Shown one piece after another: positions 1 through 10,294 of a stretch of 64,000 bases of DNA (position 1 is its first letter; each line of letters opens with the position of its first letter). The position numbers and the translations under genes are program-made. The notes under the pieces were generated by a model, which worked only from the letters and a program-made list of their open reading frames with translations, ran no database searches and had not been told where the DNA came from. Source of the stretch: ZC4RG35 sp040878345 (GTDB taxonomy: Bacteria > Actinomycetota > Acidimicrobiia > Spongiisociales > ZC4RG35); contig JBBDML010000018.1 in NCBI GenBank assembly GCA_040878345.1, positions 186,001-250,000 on the forward strand, written 5' to 3'.

Positions 1-3
1 AAC

Positions 4-24
4 CGTGTAATTACACGTTTGACA
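4..24 (+). promoter_or_regulatory. 14-bp palindrome abutting a TTGACA box upstream of sdhC
   Basis: CGTGTAATTACACG at 4-17 is a perfect palindrome, and a TTGACA hexamer follows at 19-24. No good -10 hexamer sits 17 bp downstream, so the promoter is only partly convincing. A small hairpin GGGTG-AGA-CACCC lies at 30-42. The palindrome next to a -35-like box suggests an operator for the sdh operon; the regulator is unknown. Confidence 0.4.
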
Positions 25-104
25 TTATGGGGTGAGACACCCACCGTCAAGATGCGTTGCCGGTACGGCGGTGCCAGCAGGGCTCCTGTCATAATGGGAG
101 CCCG

Positions 105-835
105 GTGACCGCCACGATCGAAGAAAAGAAGCGGGCCCCGTTCCTGATCGAGTTCTACCGATCGGCGGTGGGCAAGAAATGGGTGATGGCGCTCACCGGA
201 ATCGGGATCATCCTCTTCGTGATCGCCCACATGGTGGGCAACTGGAAGATCTTCCTCCCCGATGTCGAAGGTGTCCCTGACATTGACATCTACGCCGACG
301 CCCTTCGCCATCTCTTCGTGCCCTTCATCCCCGAGCATGTCACCCTGTGGATCCTCCGGACCGGTCTGATGGTGGCCTTCCTACTCCATGTCCATGCCGC
401 ATATTCGCTGACCCTGATGAATCACCGGGCACGACCCGAGGGCTATCAGGGCCCGCGCCAGTACGTTGCCGCCGGTTATGCCAGCCGGACGATGCGATGG
501 AGCGGGACGATCTTCGGGTTCTTCCTGCTCTTCCATCTGGCCGACCTGACCTGGGGCGTGCGGCCGGCGGCACCCGGGACATGGGAGCGGGGTGAGGTCT
601 ACGCCAACTTCGTCGCCACCTTCAGCCGGGCGCCGGTCACTGTCTTCTATGTGATCGCCATGGGCCTGTTGGCGATGCACGTCTATCACGGTGCCTGGTC
701 GATGTTCCAAAGCCTGGGGATCAACCACCCTCGATTCAACATGGCCCGCCGGCTCCTCGCAGTCGGCCTCGCCGCACTGATCGGGGTGGGAAACGCCATC
801 ATGCCCCTGGCCGTGTTGTTCGGATGGGTGGGGTG

Positions 836-836
<1 letters not shown>
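105..836 (+). CDS. sdhC: Succinate dehydrogenase cytochrome b558 subunit (SdhC)
   Basis: Membrane anchor of complex II; it carries haem b and passes electrons from SdhAB to quinone. The 243-residue product has about five hydrophobic segments, as in the single-anchor di-haem family of Bacillus and actinobacteria. Histidines that may bind haem lie in HMVGN (H42), LLHVHAAY, LLFHLADL and HVYHGAW. The GTG at 105 was chosen because GGGAG lies just upstream and the conserved region starts soon after; an in-frame TTG at 57 would add 16 unconserved residues. The stop overlaps the sdhA start (TGATG). No sdhD follows, which fits the one-anchor type and menaquinone use (family knowledge). Confidence 0.93.
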
Positions 837-2752
<1,916 letters not shown>

Positions 2753-2770
2753 GCGCCTCGCTTCGCTCGG

Positions 2771-2785
2771 CGGTACCTGGTACCG
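2771..2785. repeat. Short inverted repeat between sdhA and sdhB
   Basis: CGGTACC-T-GGTACCG is a 7-bp inverted repeat with a single central base in the 46-bp sdhA-sdhB gap. It may be a processing or attenuation hairpin, or chance. Confidence 0.3.
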
Positions 2786-2798
2786 CACGGAGATCATC

Positions 2799-3563
2799 GT
2801 GAACATCACCCTCCAGGTCTGGCGCCAGACCGGGCCCTCGAGCCGGGGCGGGTTCAAGACCTATCAGGTCGACGGGATATCAGATGAGATGTCCTTTCTG
2901 GAGATGCTCGACGTGCTCAACGAGCGTCTGGTCAACCAGGGCGAGGAGCCGGTCGCATTCGACCACGACTGCAGGGAGGGGATCTGCGGAAGTTGCGGGG
3001 TGATGATCAACGGCCGGGCCCACGGTCCCCAGCTTGGCACGGCAACATGCCAGCTCCACATGCGAAAGTTCGATGACGGCGCCACGATCGTGGTCGAGCC
3101 ATGGCGCGCCGCCGGCTTCCCGATCATCCGCGACTTGATCGTCGACCGCTCGGCTTTCGACCGTATCATCGAGGCCGGCGGCTACATCTCGGTTGACACC
3201 GGCTCGGCCCCCGACGCCAACCTGACCCTGGTCCCCAAGACGGTCGCCGACACCGCATTCGACGCCGCCGTCTGCATCGGGTGCGGAGCCTGTGTCGCCG
3301 CCTGCCCCAACGGCGCCGCGAACCTGTTCACCGCGGCCAAGATCAGCCATCTCAACCTGCTCCCCCAAGGCCAGGCGGAGCGCTGGTCGAGGACCGAGCG
3401 GATGGTCGAGGTCATGGAGAAATACTTCGGCTCGTGCACCAACCATGCCGAGTGCGAGAAGGCATGCCCCAAGTCGATCTCGATCGACTTCATCGCCATG
3501 ATGAACGCCGACTTCGTCAAGTCGAAGTTCAAGAACCGCCGCCTCGTCTCACAGAGCCATTAG
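2799..3563 (+). CDS. sdhB: Succinate dehydrogenase iron-sulfur subunit (SdhB)
   Basis: Electron-transfer subunit between SdhA and SdhC. The 254-residue product has the plant-type [2Fe-2S] ligands C58, C63, C66 and C84. The C-terminal ferredoxin part has CIGCGACVAACP (C159, C162, C165, C169) and a last cluster motif around SCTNHAECEKACP, so all three Fe-S clusters can form. It starts at GTG 2799 behind ACGGAG. It is the last gene of the sdhCAB operon; a hairpin lies about 60 bp downstream. Confidence 0.96.
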   Translation: MNITLQVWRQTGPSSRGGFKTYQVDGISDEMSFLEMLDVLNERLVNQGEEPVAFDHDCREGICGSCGVMINGRAHGPQLGTATCQLHMRKFDDGATIVVEPWRAAGFPIIRDLIVDRSAFDRIIEAGGYISVDTGSAPDANLTLVPKTVADTAFDAAVCIGCGACVAACPNGAANLFTAAKISHLNLLPQGQAERWSRTERMVEVMEKYFGSCTNHAECEKACPKSISIDFIAMMNADFVKSKFKNRRLVSQSH

Positions 3564-3625
3564 GTCTCCCGACCCCCCGGATCTCCTCAGGTTTCCTGGC
3601 AAAACTGCCGATTCTCCGCTCCAAT

Positions 3626-3640
3626 CCGCCACCGTGGCGG
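3626..3640 (+). terminator. Possible terminator hairpin after sdhB
   Basis: CCGCCAC-C-GTGGCGG forms a GC-rich hairpin 63 bp after the sdhB stop and 37 bp before the tad genes. It has no T-run, so it is a weak terminator candidate. Nothing else is seen in 3564-3676. Confidence 0.35.
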
Positions 3641-3676
3641 GTGTTGTGGACGTCGTGGCGGAAGCAGGGGAAGACG

Positions 3677-4255
3677 ATGCGTCGAGACAAGAGGGGGGAG
3701 AGAGGCGCCACCCTGGTCGAGGCCTCCATCGCCTACGGCCTATTGTTCCTCACCCTCTTCGCCATCGTCGAGTTCGGGATGGCGTTCAAAGACTGGCTCT
3801 CGGTGAGTCACGCCTCCCGCGAGGGAGCCAGGGCCGGGGCCACCTTCGGCCAGGACCTCAACGCCGACATCCTCGTGCTCCGCAACGTCGGAACCACCCT
3901 CGACCCGATCGGCCTCAATACCGGTGACAGGGTCCGCGTCTATCGGGCCAACAACCCCGACCTCAACGAGTCGACCACCTACACCTTCGCCCCCGGTACC
4001 GGGTGCGCCTCCACCCTGATTCCCGCGTTGACCGGGTGTTGTGACTGGAGCCCCTGTCCCGAGTTCGGGCGAACCACCTACGTGGTCCCTGGTTGGGATC
4101 CTCTGGACCGGGACATCACCAGCCCGGACACCGACCGGCTCGGAGTAGAGGTCCGGTACATCCACGAATGGCTGACCGGGTACTTCGGCACCAACACCGA
4201 CTTCATCATCTCGACCGAGTTCCAGATCGAGCCCCAGCTCTTCGACGCCCCATGA
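3677..4255 (+). CDS. TadE-family pseudopilin-like protein
   Basis: Probable minor pseudopilin of a tight-adherence (Flp) pilus or related export machine, anchored in the cytoplasmic membrane. The 192-residue product starts with charged residues, then RGATLVEAS with the conserved Glu (E15), and one transmembrane helix (about 12-35). The remainder is a Cys-containing extracytoplasmic domain. The ATG at 3677 has AGGGGAAG upstream; the longer open frame reading back into sdhB has no family signal and was not used. It overlaps the next gene by ATGA and forms an operon with the two genes that follow. Confidence 0.8.
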   Translation: MRRDKRGERGATLVEASIAYGLLFLTLFAIVEFGMAFKDWLSVSHASREGARAGATFGQDLNADILVLRNVGTTLDPIGLNTGDRVRVYRANNPDLNESTTYTFAPGTGCASTLIPALTGCCDWSPCPEFGRTTYVVPGWDPLDRDITSPDTDRLGVEVRYIHEWLTGYFGTNTDFIISTEFQIEPQLFDAP

Positions 4256-4815
4256 GGATGCTTCTCCGACGCGAGCGCGGGGCATCGATGGTGGAGGTGG
4301 GGATCCTGGTCCCCTTCCTGTTGGTGCTGGGCCTTGGGCTCGCCGAGGTCGGGTTCCTGATCATCGACTACATCACGGTCACCAACGCCAGCCGCTCCGG
4401 CGCCCGGACCGGCTCGGCGGCCGCAGATGTGGCAGGCGCGGACGACTTGATCCTCAACGTGGTCGAGGAGGCGTCCTGCAACCTTCGCTTCGGCAACCTC
4501 GAATCGGTGACGATCTATCGGGCGGAGCCGGACGGCTCCAAGCCGCTGGACCCCGACCTGATCAACGAATACGTCAACCCGGGGCCCTTGTCGAGCCTCG
4601 ACTGCAGTCTCGACACCCATGGTCTCGCTGCCGGGCCCGGCTGCTGCAACTGGGACCCTGCCGACCGGGTTCGGGTGCCGCCCGATTTCGACACCCTCGG
4701 TGTCGAAGTGGTTTTCAGCCATGAGACCATCACCGGCCTCTTCGACTTCCTCTCCATCGACTGGACCGAGACCGCCGTCATGCAGATCGAGCCCGACACC
4801 AGGGGATCGGCGTGA
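4252..4815 (+). CDS. TadE-family pseudopilin-like protein, second copy
   Basis: The 187-residue product has the same layout as its neighbour: basic start, RGASMVEVG, one N-terminal transmembrane helix, and an outer domain with several Cys (SCNL, SSLDCS, GCCNWD). The shared GCCDW/GCCNW motif in the two TadE copies points to tandem duplication. The ATG at 4252 overlaps the upstream stop; a second ATG lies two codons later. Probably it works in the same pilus-like assembly as the genes on both sides. Confidence 0.78.
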   Translation: MRMLLRRERGASMVEVGILVPFLLVLGLGLAEVGFLIIDYITVTNASRSGARTGSAAADVAGADDLILNVVEEASCNLRFGNLESVTIYRAEPDGSKPLDPDLINEYVNPGPLSSLDCSLDTHGLAAGPGCCNWDPADRVRVPPDFDTLGVEVVFSHETITGLFDFLSIDWTETAVMQIEPDTRGSA

Positions 4816-6362
4816 AGGCCCGGCTCCTTCGCTTGACGGGAGAGGAGCGCGGCGCCGCGCTGATGCTGGTGGCCTTGGGGCTGGTCCTCCTGATGGGCAT
4901 GGCGGCATTTGGAACCGATCTTGCCTGGTTCTACCTCAACACAAGCAGGGTCCAGCGCGCCGCCGACGCCGCCTCGCTGGCAGGTGTGGTCTGGCTTCCC
5001 GGCGATGAGCCGCAGGCCTTCGGAACCGCCGATGCCGTGGCCATCCAGAATGGTTACGACGACGCCGACGCCGAGGTCATCGTGCTCCCTGAGAGAGTCG
5101 TGGGCGAGCTCAACCAGTTGCAGGTCAGCGTCACCGACACCGTCCCGACTTTCTTCCTCAGGGTTTTCGGGGTCCAGAGCCAGGTGATCACCAGGTCAGC
5201 CACCGCCGAGTACATCCCGCCACTCAAGCTGGGCAGCCCTACCAACAAGTTCGGCAACGACCCGACCTGTTACACCAGCAACCCCACCGACTGCGCCGGG
5301 AACTTCTGGGCCAACATTCACGGCACCCGGACGGCCACCACGTTCGGTGACGCCTATTCGTCCTACTGCCAGGTGTACGGCCCGAGCAGCAACGCCTGTG
5401 CCCAGAACACCATGTACCGGGACACCGGGTACCTGTACGGGATGATCCCCAATGCGAACAGCGTCAGCCTCGAGACCCTCGACATGACCTATCACAACGA
5501 CTCAGGCGGGGTGAACAACGGTGACTTCCATCGGACCGGCGATCACGATGCCCACCTGGCAGGCGCCTTCCCCGGCCAATCGGTGACGGTGAACGTCTAC
5601 CGCCCTGACCCGACGCCGCTGGACATCTCGGACAACACCCTGCACTGCACCCAGACCTACGCCCCTCTGCCCCAGATCAATCCTGATGACGATCCGCCCT
5701 TCAACTACGCCGCCAACTGGGCAGCGCTGGGCAAGGGGTGGCGACAGGTGTGCGGCGGGGCGATCAACACCAGCACCTCCCCCACCGGCATCTGGGTGAT
5801 CCAGGTGGTGGCCAACAGCGGAGGGGGGCAGACCACCATCCTCGGCAATGGCAATGTGGCCAACAGCGGGCTCAACCGATACTCGATCCGCACCAGTGTC
5901 GGGAACATCTTCGCCCTCGGCGACTTCTCGATCTACAACAACGCGGTGGGCTCGACGACCTCGTTCTACCTGGCCGAGGTCCCCGACTATTACAGGGGTA
6001 AGACATTCGTCGTCGAGCTCTACGATGCCGGCGAGTCGTCCGACACCGGTCAGCTCCAGCCGATCGACCCCACTACCGGGGCCATCTTCAACAGCGGGCA
6101 GTGCCGTGTCTACTCACGGAACGTCAACGAAGTCAGCTGGGGAGCCCCCGACACGGTGATCAACCCCCCCGGCAACTGCCTGGAGTCGGTCAATCCGGGT
6201 GAGTACAACGGCCGCTGGCTCAAGTTCGAGATGGACCTGCCAATCGCATATACCTGCACCGATTGTTGGTGGCGCATGAACTACGCCTACCCGTCGGCGA
6301 TGAACGACACCACGACGTGGCGGGCCTACATGATCGGGAACCCGATCCACCTGGTCCCCTGA
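4812..6362 (+). CDS. TadG-like pilus-assembly protein
   Basis: The 516-residue product begins with the TadG-like N-terminal module: RGAALMLVALGL helix, a D in FGTDLAWFYL, then SRVQRAADAASLAG. After about residue 130 comes a large secreted region rich in Asn, Gly, Thr and Tyr, with no recognisable von Willebrand domain. It starts at GTG 4812, overlapping the previous stop. No Tad ATPase (TadA), TadB/C or secretin is nearby, so the machinery must be elsewhere, or these proteins serve another surface structure. Confidence 0.72.
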   Translation: MKARLLRLTGEERGAALMLVALGLVLLMGMAAFGTDLAWFYLNTSRVQRAADAASLAGVVWLPGDEPQAFGTADAVAIQNGYDDADAEVIVLPERVVGELNQLQVSVTDTVPTFFLRVFGVQSQVITRSATAEYIPPLKLGSPTNKFGNDPTCYTSNPTDCAGNFWANIHGTRTATTFGDAYSSYCQVYGPSSNACAQNTMYRDTGYLYGMIPNANSVSLETLDMTYHNDSGGVNNGDFHRTGDHDAHLAGAFPGQSVTVNVYRPDPTPLDISDNTLHCTQTYAPLPQINPDDDPPFNYAANWAALGKGWRQVCGGAINTSTSPTGIWVIQVVANSGGGQTTILGNGNVANSGLNRYSIRTSVGNIFALGDFSIYNNAVGSTTSFYLAEVPDYYRGKTFVVELYDAGESSDTGQLQPIDPTTGAIFNSGQCRVYSRNVNEVSWGAPDTVINPPGNCLESVNPGEYNGRWLKFEMDLPIAYTCTDCWWRMNYAYPSAMNDTTTWRAYMIGNPIHLVP

Positions 6363-6400
6363 TCCGGCTCTTCAGCGCCGGCCACCACAGCCGTCGCTGA

Positions 6401-6434
6401 CTCCGGCACCATGACCGGAGCCGCCACCGGCGGC
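6401..6434 (+). terminator. Overlapping inverted repeats after the tad operon
   Basis: CTCCGG/CCGGAG (6401-6406 with 6415-6420) and GCCGCC-ACC-GGCGGC (6420-6434) can form alternative hairpins in the 87-bp gap after the TadG-like gene. There is no T-run. They could terminate tad transcription. Confidence 0.4.
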
Positions 6435-6437
6435 CTC

Positions 6438-6443
6438 TAACCT
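6438..6443 (+). promoter_or_regulatory. -10 box TAACCT, leaderless start
   Basis: TAACCT lies 6 nt before the ATG at 6450 and no Shine-Dalgarno sequence is present. This fits a leaderless actinobacterial transcript. No clear -35 box is visible. Confidence 0.45.
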
Positions 6444-6449
6444 GACTGG

Positions 6450-7301
6450 ATGGACCTCCCTCAGTACCTGCCGGCGCTGATCACACCGTTCACCCAGAGG
6501 GGCGAGATCGACCTCAAGGCCCACACCCACAATCTGAGGGTGCTCTCGGACATGGGGATCGAGGGGTTCCTGTTCGCCGGGTCCACCGGTGAAGGGCCCT
6601 ATATAGAGCCCGGGGAGAGGGCCCGGCTGATCAAGGCGGGACGCAGGCGCAGGTCACACCTCATGTCCGGGATCGCCGGCGAGTCGACGCGTCAGGGCTT
6701 GGCCCAGCTCAGCGAGGCAATCGAGGCGGGCGCCGACAGTCTCCTGGTCCTGACCCCGACAGCCCTCGCCCGGGGGCGTGACGAAGCAGTGGTCCGCTAC
6801 TACCAGACACTGGCCGACAACTCCTCGGTCCCGGTCTTCCTCTACTCGGTGCCGGTCTACACCGGATACAGCCTCCCGGTGGACCTGGTCGGGCGTCTCT
6901 CCCGGCACAACAACATCATCGGGATGAAGGACTCCAGCGGCGACGTGGTCCGCCTCCAATCCATCATCGACGCCGTGCCCGGATCGTTCGTCCTGTACAA
7001 CGGGTCGTCCAAGGCGCTCACCGCGGCGATGGCGGTGGGCTGTCACGGCGCCATCACCGCCAGCGGCAATTACGCCCCGGACCTGGTCCTCAGGACCCTG
7101 CGGACCGCCATCAAGGACCCGGCACAGGCCCGACGACTCCAGAAGCGGCTGAGCGCCCTGAGTGGGGACGTCGAGACCCACGGAGTCCCCGGGGTCAAGG
7201 CCGCGGCCAAGGCGGCGGGATTGGTGCCCGGCTATCCGAGGGCCCCCTTGGCCAGGCTGGCCCGGGGCGCCGAGACGTCGATCACCAAGCTGATCTCCTA
7301 G
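6450..7301 (+). CDS. DapA/N-acetylneuraminate-lyase superfamily aldolase
   Basis: Class I aldolase of the DHDPS family, which joins or cleaves pyruvate adducts in the cytoplasm. The 283-residue TIM barrel shows FAGSTGEGP (42-50), the proton-relay Tyr in FLYSVPVY (Y132) and the Schiff-base lysine K160 in GMKDSSGD. The usual DapA YNVP is YSVP here, and the gene has no lysine-pathway neighbours. It may therefore be a 4-hydroxy-2-oxoglutarate or sugar-acid aldolase rather than true dihydrodipicolinate synthase. It is a single gene, apparently with its own leaderless promoter. Confidence 0.85.
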   Translation: MDLPQYLPALITPFTQRGEIDLKAHTHNLRVLSDMGIEGFLFAGSTGEGPYIEPGERARLIKAGRRRRSHLMSGIAGESTRQGLAQLSEAIEAGADSLLVLTPTALARGRDEAVVRYYQTLADNSSVPVFLYSVPVYTGYSLPVDLVGRLSRHNNIIGMKDSSGDVVRLQSIIDAVPGSFVLYNGSSKALTAAMAVGCHGAITASGNYAPDLVLRTLRTAIKDPAQARRLQKRLSALSGDVETHGVPGVKAAAKAAGLVPGYPRAPLARLARGAETSITKLIS

Positions 7302-7374
7302 ACGTGGGGACATTGCCTGTAGCCAGGCCCTGCCCGCTACGATCCCGGCTTCCGACCTAGAACAGGAGTCAGGT

Positions 7375-7758
7375 GTGTCCAAGTTCCTGAGTGCCGAGTG
7401 GGCCGATGCCGTCACCGCCGCCCTGAACAACCATGCTGGCTTCAAGAACGCCATCGGGGCTGCCGACCTCTCCATCCAGTTCCAGACCGAGGACGGGCCG
7501 CACGGTCCCATCGACTACTTCCTGTCCACCAGCGGTGGCAACGCCTCGGTGGCCCTCGGCGATCTGGAGAGTGCTGACGTCACGGTCAAGCAGTCCTACG
7601 ACACCGCCACCGCCATCTCCAAGGGTGAGATGAACACACAGACCGCGTTCATGACCGGGAAGCTCAAGGTGTCGGGAAACCTGGCCAAGCTGATGATGCA
7701 CCAGTCGGCGATACAGCAGTGGGGCGCCGCCGTCGGCAGTCTCGACGTCGAGTATTGA
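7375..7758 (+). CDS. SCP2 sterol-binding domain protein
   Basis: The 127-residue product is one SCP2 domain, a small hydrophobic-cavity protein that binds acyl chains or sterols. It ends in the family-like KGEMNTQTAFMTGKLKVSGN stretch, followed by a short helix. The GTG at 7375 has AGGAG 9 nt upstream, and a TACGAT box lies about 30 nt further up. Many Acidimicrobiia carry such proteins near lipid-metabolism genes, but no lipid gene adjoins it here. Confidence 0.85.
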   Translation: MSKFLSAEWADAVTAALNNHAGFKNAIGAADLSIQFQTEDGPHGPIDYFLSTSGGNASVALGDLESADVTVKQSYDTATAISKGEMNTQTAFMTGKLKVSGNLAKLMMHQSAIQQWGAAVGSLDVEY

Positions 7759-7791
7759 TCCCCGCAGGCTGTAGGCCCTGACCGCTTTGTA

Positions 7792-8451
7792 GTGTCATCG
7801 CCCNNNNNNNNNNNNNNNNNNNNNNNNNNNNNNNNNNNNNNNNNNNNNNNNNNNNNNNNNNNNNNNNNNNNNNNNNNNNNNNNNNNNNNNNNNNNNNNNN
7901 NNNGGTGGCCGGCGGTGGTGATCCTGGCCGGTGCCCTCACACTGGCTGCCAGCCCCGGGCACTGGCCAGTGGCTTTGATCATCATGGCGGTAGGAGGGGC
8001 CTTCCTTCTCTCCAACCTCGAGGTGGTCGACATCGGCAACATCGTTGTCCCTGCCGTCATCATCCTGGTCGGACTCCTTGTTCTCTTCGGGCGTGGCATG
8101 GGGAACAGGGTGGAGGCCGGGGACCGGGTGAACAGCTTCAACGTCTTCTCCGGCAGCGAGGTCTCCTCGCACTCCAAGCAGTTTCGCGGAGGGAGCATCT
8201 CTGCGGTGTTCGGGGGCGCGGAAGTCGATCTGCGAGATGCGAGGCTCGCACCAGACGCAAGTCTCGACGTGTTCACCGCCTTCGGGGGAGTGGAGTTGAA
8301 GGTGCCACAGGGCTGGCAGGTCCTGGTGAAGGGTCTGCCGTTGTTCGGCGGAATAGACAACGTGACCACCAAGGAGCAGTTACCCGACCAACCCCCGGTC
8401 CTGGCCGTCAACGCCACCGTGCTGTTCGGCGGCCTCGAGATCCGGCACTAG
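7792..8451 (+). CDS. LiaF-like membrane protein, interrupted by an assembly gap
   Basis: After the gap the readable part has two hydrophobic helices (VVILAGALTLAA and IVVPAVIILVGLLVLFGRG). A LiaF/YvqF-type C-terminal domain follows, with repeated SAVFGGAEVDLRDA and TAFGGVELKVPQG elements and a final LFGGLEIRH. This family senses or modulates cell-envelope stress in Gram-positive bacteria. The N-terminus is unknown: GTG 7792 is only a nominal start, four codons before the 100-N gap, and the frame through the gap cannot be trusted. The stop shares the palindrome CTAG with the stop of the convergent mdh gene. Confidence 0.7.
   Translation: MSSPXXXXXXXXXXXXXXXXXXXXXXXXXXXXXXXXXXWPAVVILAGALTLAASPGHWPVALIIMAVGGAFLLSNLEVVDIGNIVVPAVIILVGLLVLFGRGMGNRVEAGDRVNSFNVFSGSEVSSHSKQFRGGSISAVFGGAEVDLRDARLAPDASLDVFTAFGGVELKVPQGWQVLVKGLPLFGGIDNVTTKEQLPDQPPVLAVNATVLFGGLEIRH
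7804..7903. other. Assembly gap (100 N)
   Basis: A run of exactly 100 N is the usual placeholder for a gap of unknown size. It removes the N-terminus of the LiaF-like gene and possibly more sequence. Confidence 0.97.
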
Positions 8452-9431
8452 ATCAGGCCGAGGGCTCTGACCGTCGCCCGCTCCTCTTCGAGCTCGGACA
8501 CCGATGCCGCGATGCGGGCACGGGAGAACTCATCGATCTCCAGGCCCTGGACTATCTCCCAGTGACCCGCCCTGGTGACACATGGGAAAGATGAGATAAG
8601 GCCTTCCGCCACCTCATAGGATCCGTCGGAGACCACCCCCATCGAGACCCAATCCCCCTCTGGCGTCCCCAACACCCAATCCCTGACATGGGAGATGGCG
8701 GCATTGGCCGCCGAAGCCGCCGATGATGCGCCACGGGCATCGATGACCGCCGCCCCGCGCCCGGCCACCTTGGGGATGTACTCCGACTCGACCCAGGCCC
8801 GGTCCACCATCCCCCAGGCCGACTCCCCGTCGACCTCGCAATGGACTAGATCCGGGTATTGGGTGGTGGAGTGGTTTCCCCAAATGGTCATCCTCTTCAC
8901 CGATGTCACCGGGCGCCCCACCTTGACTGCCAGCTGGCTGATCGCCCGGTTGTGATCGAGGCGGGTCATTGCGGTGAAGTTGGTGGCCTCCATCCCGGTG
9001 GCGCTGTTCAAGGCGATCAGTGCATTGGTGTTGGCCGGGTTGCCGACGACCAGCACCTTGACCTCAGGCCGAGCCGCGGCAGCGATGGCTGTGCCCTGGG
9101 TGGTGAAAATGGTGCCATTGGCGGCGAGGAGATCGGAGCGCTCCATCCCCGCCTTCCTGGGCATCGCCCCCACCAGGAGGGCCACGTCTGTCTCAGAGAA
9201 CGCCTCCTCGGGATCGGCGGTCGACACCATCCCGGAGAGGAGGGGAAAGGCACAGTCCTCGAGCTCCATGGCCACCCCGCCCAAGGCTCCGAGGGCGGGC
9301 TCGATCTCCAGCATCTGGAGGATCACTGGCTGATCGGGCCCGAGCATCGCCCCCGAGGCGATCCGGAAGACGAGGGAGTAGCCGATCTGGCCGGCGGCCC
9401 CGGTGACGGCGACTCTCATGGGTGGGTTCAT
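8448..9431 (-). CDS. mdh: Malate dehydrogenase
   Basis: NAD-dependent interconversion of malate and oxaloacetate in the TCA cycle. The 327-residue product shows the Rossmann motif TGAAGQIGYS, the conserved GNPANTNAL and LDHNRA stretches, and the catalytic His in IWGNHSTTQYPD. This is the long-type MDH shared by actinobacteria and eukaryotic cytosol. The ATG at 9431 overlaps the nadC stop (ATGA), so mdh is the last gene of a nadA-nadB-nadC-mdh operon; an in-frame ATG at 9419 is possible. Coupling to NAD synthesis is reasonable since NadB uses aspartate, but that is inference. Confidence 0.95.
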   Translation of the reverse strand: MNPPMRVAVTGAAGQIGYSLVFRIASGAMLGPDQPVILQMLEIEPALGALGGVAMELEDCAFPLLSGMVSTADPEEAFSETDVALLVGAMPRKAGMERSDLLAANGTIFTTQGTAIAAAARPEVKVLVVGNPANTNALIALNSATGMEATNFTAMTRLDHNRAISQLAVKVGRPVTSVKRMTIWGNHSTTQYPDLVHCEVDGESAWGMVDRAWVESEYIPKVAGRGAAVIDARGASSAASAANAAISHVRDWVLGTPEGDWVSMGVVSDGSYEVAEGLISSFPCVTRAGHWEIVQGLEIDEFSRARIAASVSELEEERATVRALGLI

Positions 9432-10294
9432 GGCGGCGAGGGTACCGAGGGGCGGGCTTGGGGGACGAAGTCGAGGGCGATGTCGAGCTGGGGCGCGGAG
9501 TGTGTGATCCAGCCGGTCGAGATGACGTCGACGCCGGTCAAGGCGATCGCCCTCACAGTGCCCTCGGTCACTCCTCCCGAGGCCTCGGTGATCATCGACC
9601 CGGCCACCAACTCCACGGCGCGGCGCATGGTGTCGAGGTCCATGTTGTCGAGGAGGACCCGATCGGCATCGGTGGCCAGGACCGCGGCCAGCTGATCGAG
9701 ATCGTCGACCTCGACTTCGATCATCATCTCCGGGCCGACCGCAGCACGAGCCGCTCCCACCGCAGCCGCGATGTCGCCAACGGCGGCGAGGTGATTGTCC
9801 TTGATCAGGACCGCGTCGTAGAGACCCATGCGATGATTCAGCCCACCGCCCATCAGGACCGCGTACTTGTCGAGGGCACGCAGCCCGGGCATGGTCTTGC
9901 GGGTGTCGGAGATCCGGGCGGCAGTCCCATCCACGGCCTCGACCAGGCGTCTGGTGGCGGTGGCCACACCCGACATCCGACCCAGCACGTTCAGCGCCGT
10001 CCTTTCCGCGGTGAGAATCGACCTGGCTCGCCCCGATACCGAGGCAATGACATCACCGGCCCTCACCTCGGCCCCCTCGGAAACCGACGGCTCGAACCTC
10101 AGGTCGGCGTCGACCCTGGCAAAGACCGCGGCGGCGATCTCGAGACCGGCCACGACACCCGGGGCCCTCGCCATCAGCCGGGCCCTGGCCGTCAGCCGTT
10201 CGGGAATCACCGCCTCCGAGGTGACGTCCCCTCTTGTCCCCAGATCCTCGGCGAGGGCTCGCTCGATGACCGGTTCGTAGTCGGCGGGGCTCAG
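9428..10294 (-). CDS. nadC: Quinolinate phosphoribosyltransferase (NadC)
   Basis: Converts quinolinate and PRPP to nicotinate mononucleotide. The 288-residue product has ALAEDLGTRGDVTS near the start, ISDTRKTMPGLR, GGGLNHRMGLYDAVLIKDNH and EVEVDD, all diagnostic. The start is odd: no ATG, GTG or TTG is in frame between the nadB end and the conserved region. A CTG at 10294 overlaps the nadB stop as CTGA and gives a normal-length N-terminus. The frame stays open far upstream inside nadB, but that part is a shadow of nadB. Confidence 0.9.
   Translation of the reverse strand: MSPADYEPVIERALAEDLGTRGDVTSEAVIPERLTARARLMARAPGVVAGLEIAAAVFARVDADLRFEPSVSEGAEVRAGDVIASVSGRARSILTAERTALNVLGRMSGVATATRRLVEAVDGTAARISDTRKTMPGLRALDKYAVLMGGGLNHRMGLYDAVLIKDNHLAAVGDIAAAVGAARAAVGPEMMIEVEVDDLDQLAAVLATDADRVLLDNMDLDTMRRAVELVAGSMITEASGGVTEGTVRAIALTGVDVISTGWITHSAPQLDIALDFVPQARPSVPSPP

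Noticed and set aside
6450..7301. dapA (dihydrodipicolinate synthase) as a firm assignment
   Set aside because: YSVP replaces YNVP and no lysine gene adjoins it; the superfamily contains many other aldolases.
9439..9444. TACCCT box 7 nt before the mdh ATG as a leaderless promoter
   Set aside because: The geometry fits, but it lies in the nadC coding end, and mdh is already coupled to nadC by an ATGA overlap; not distinguishable from chance.
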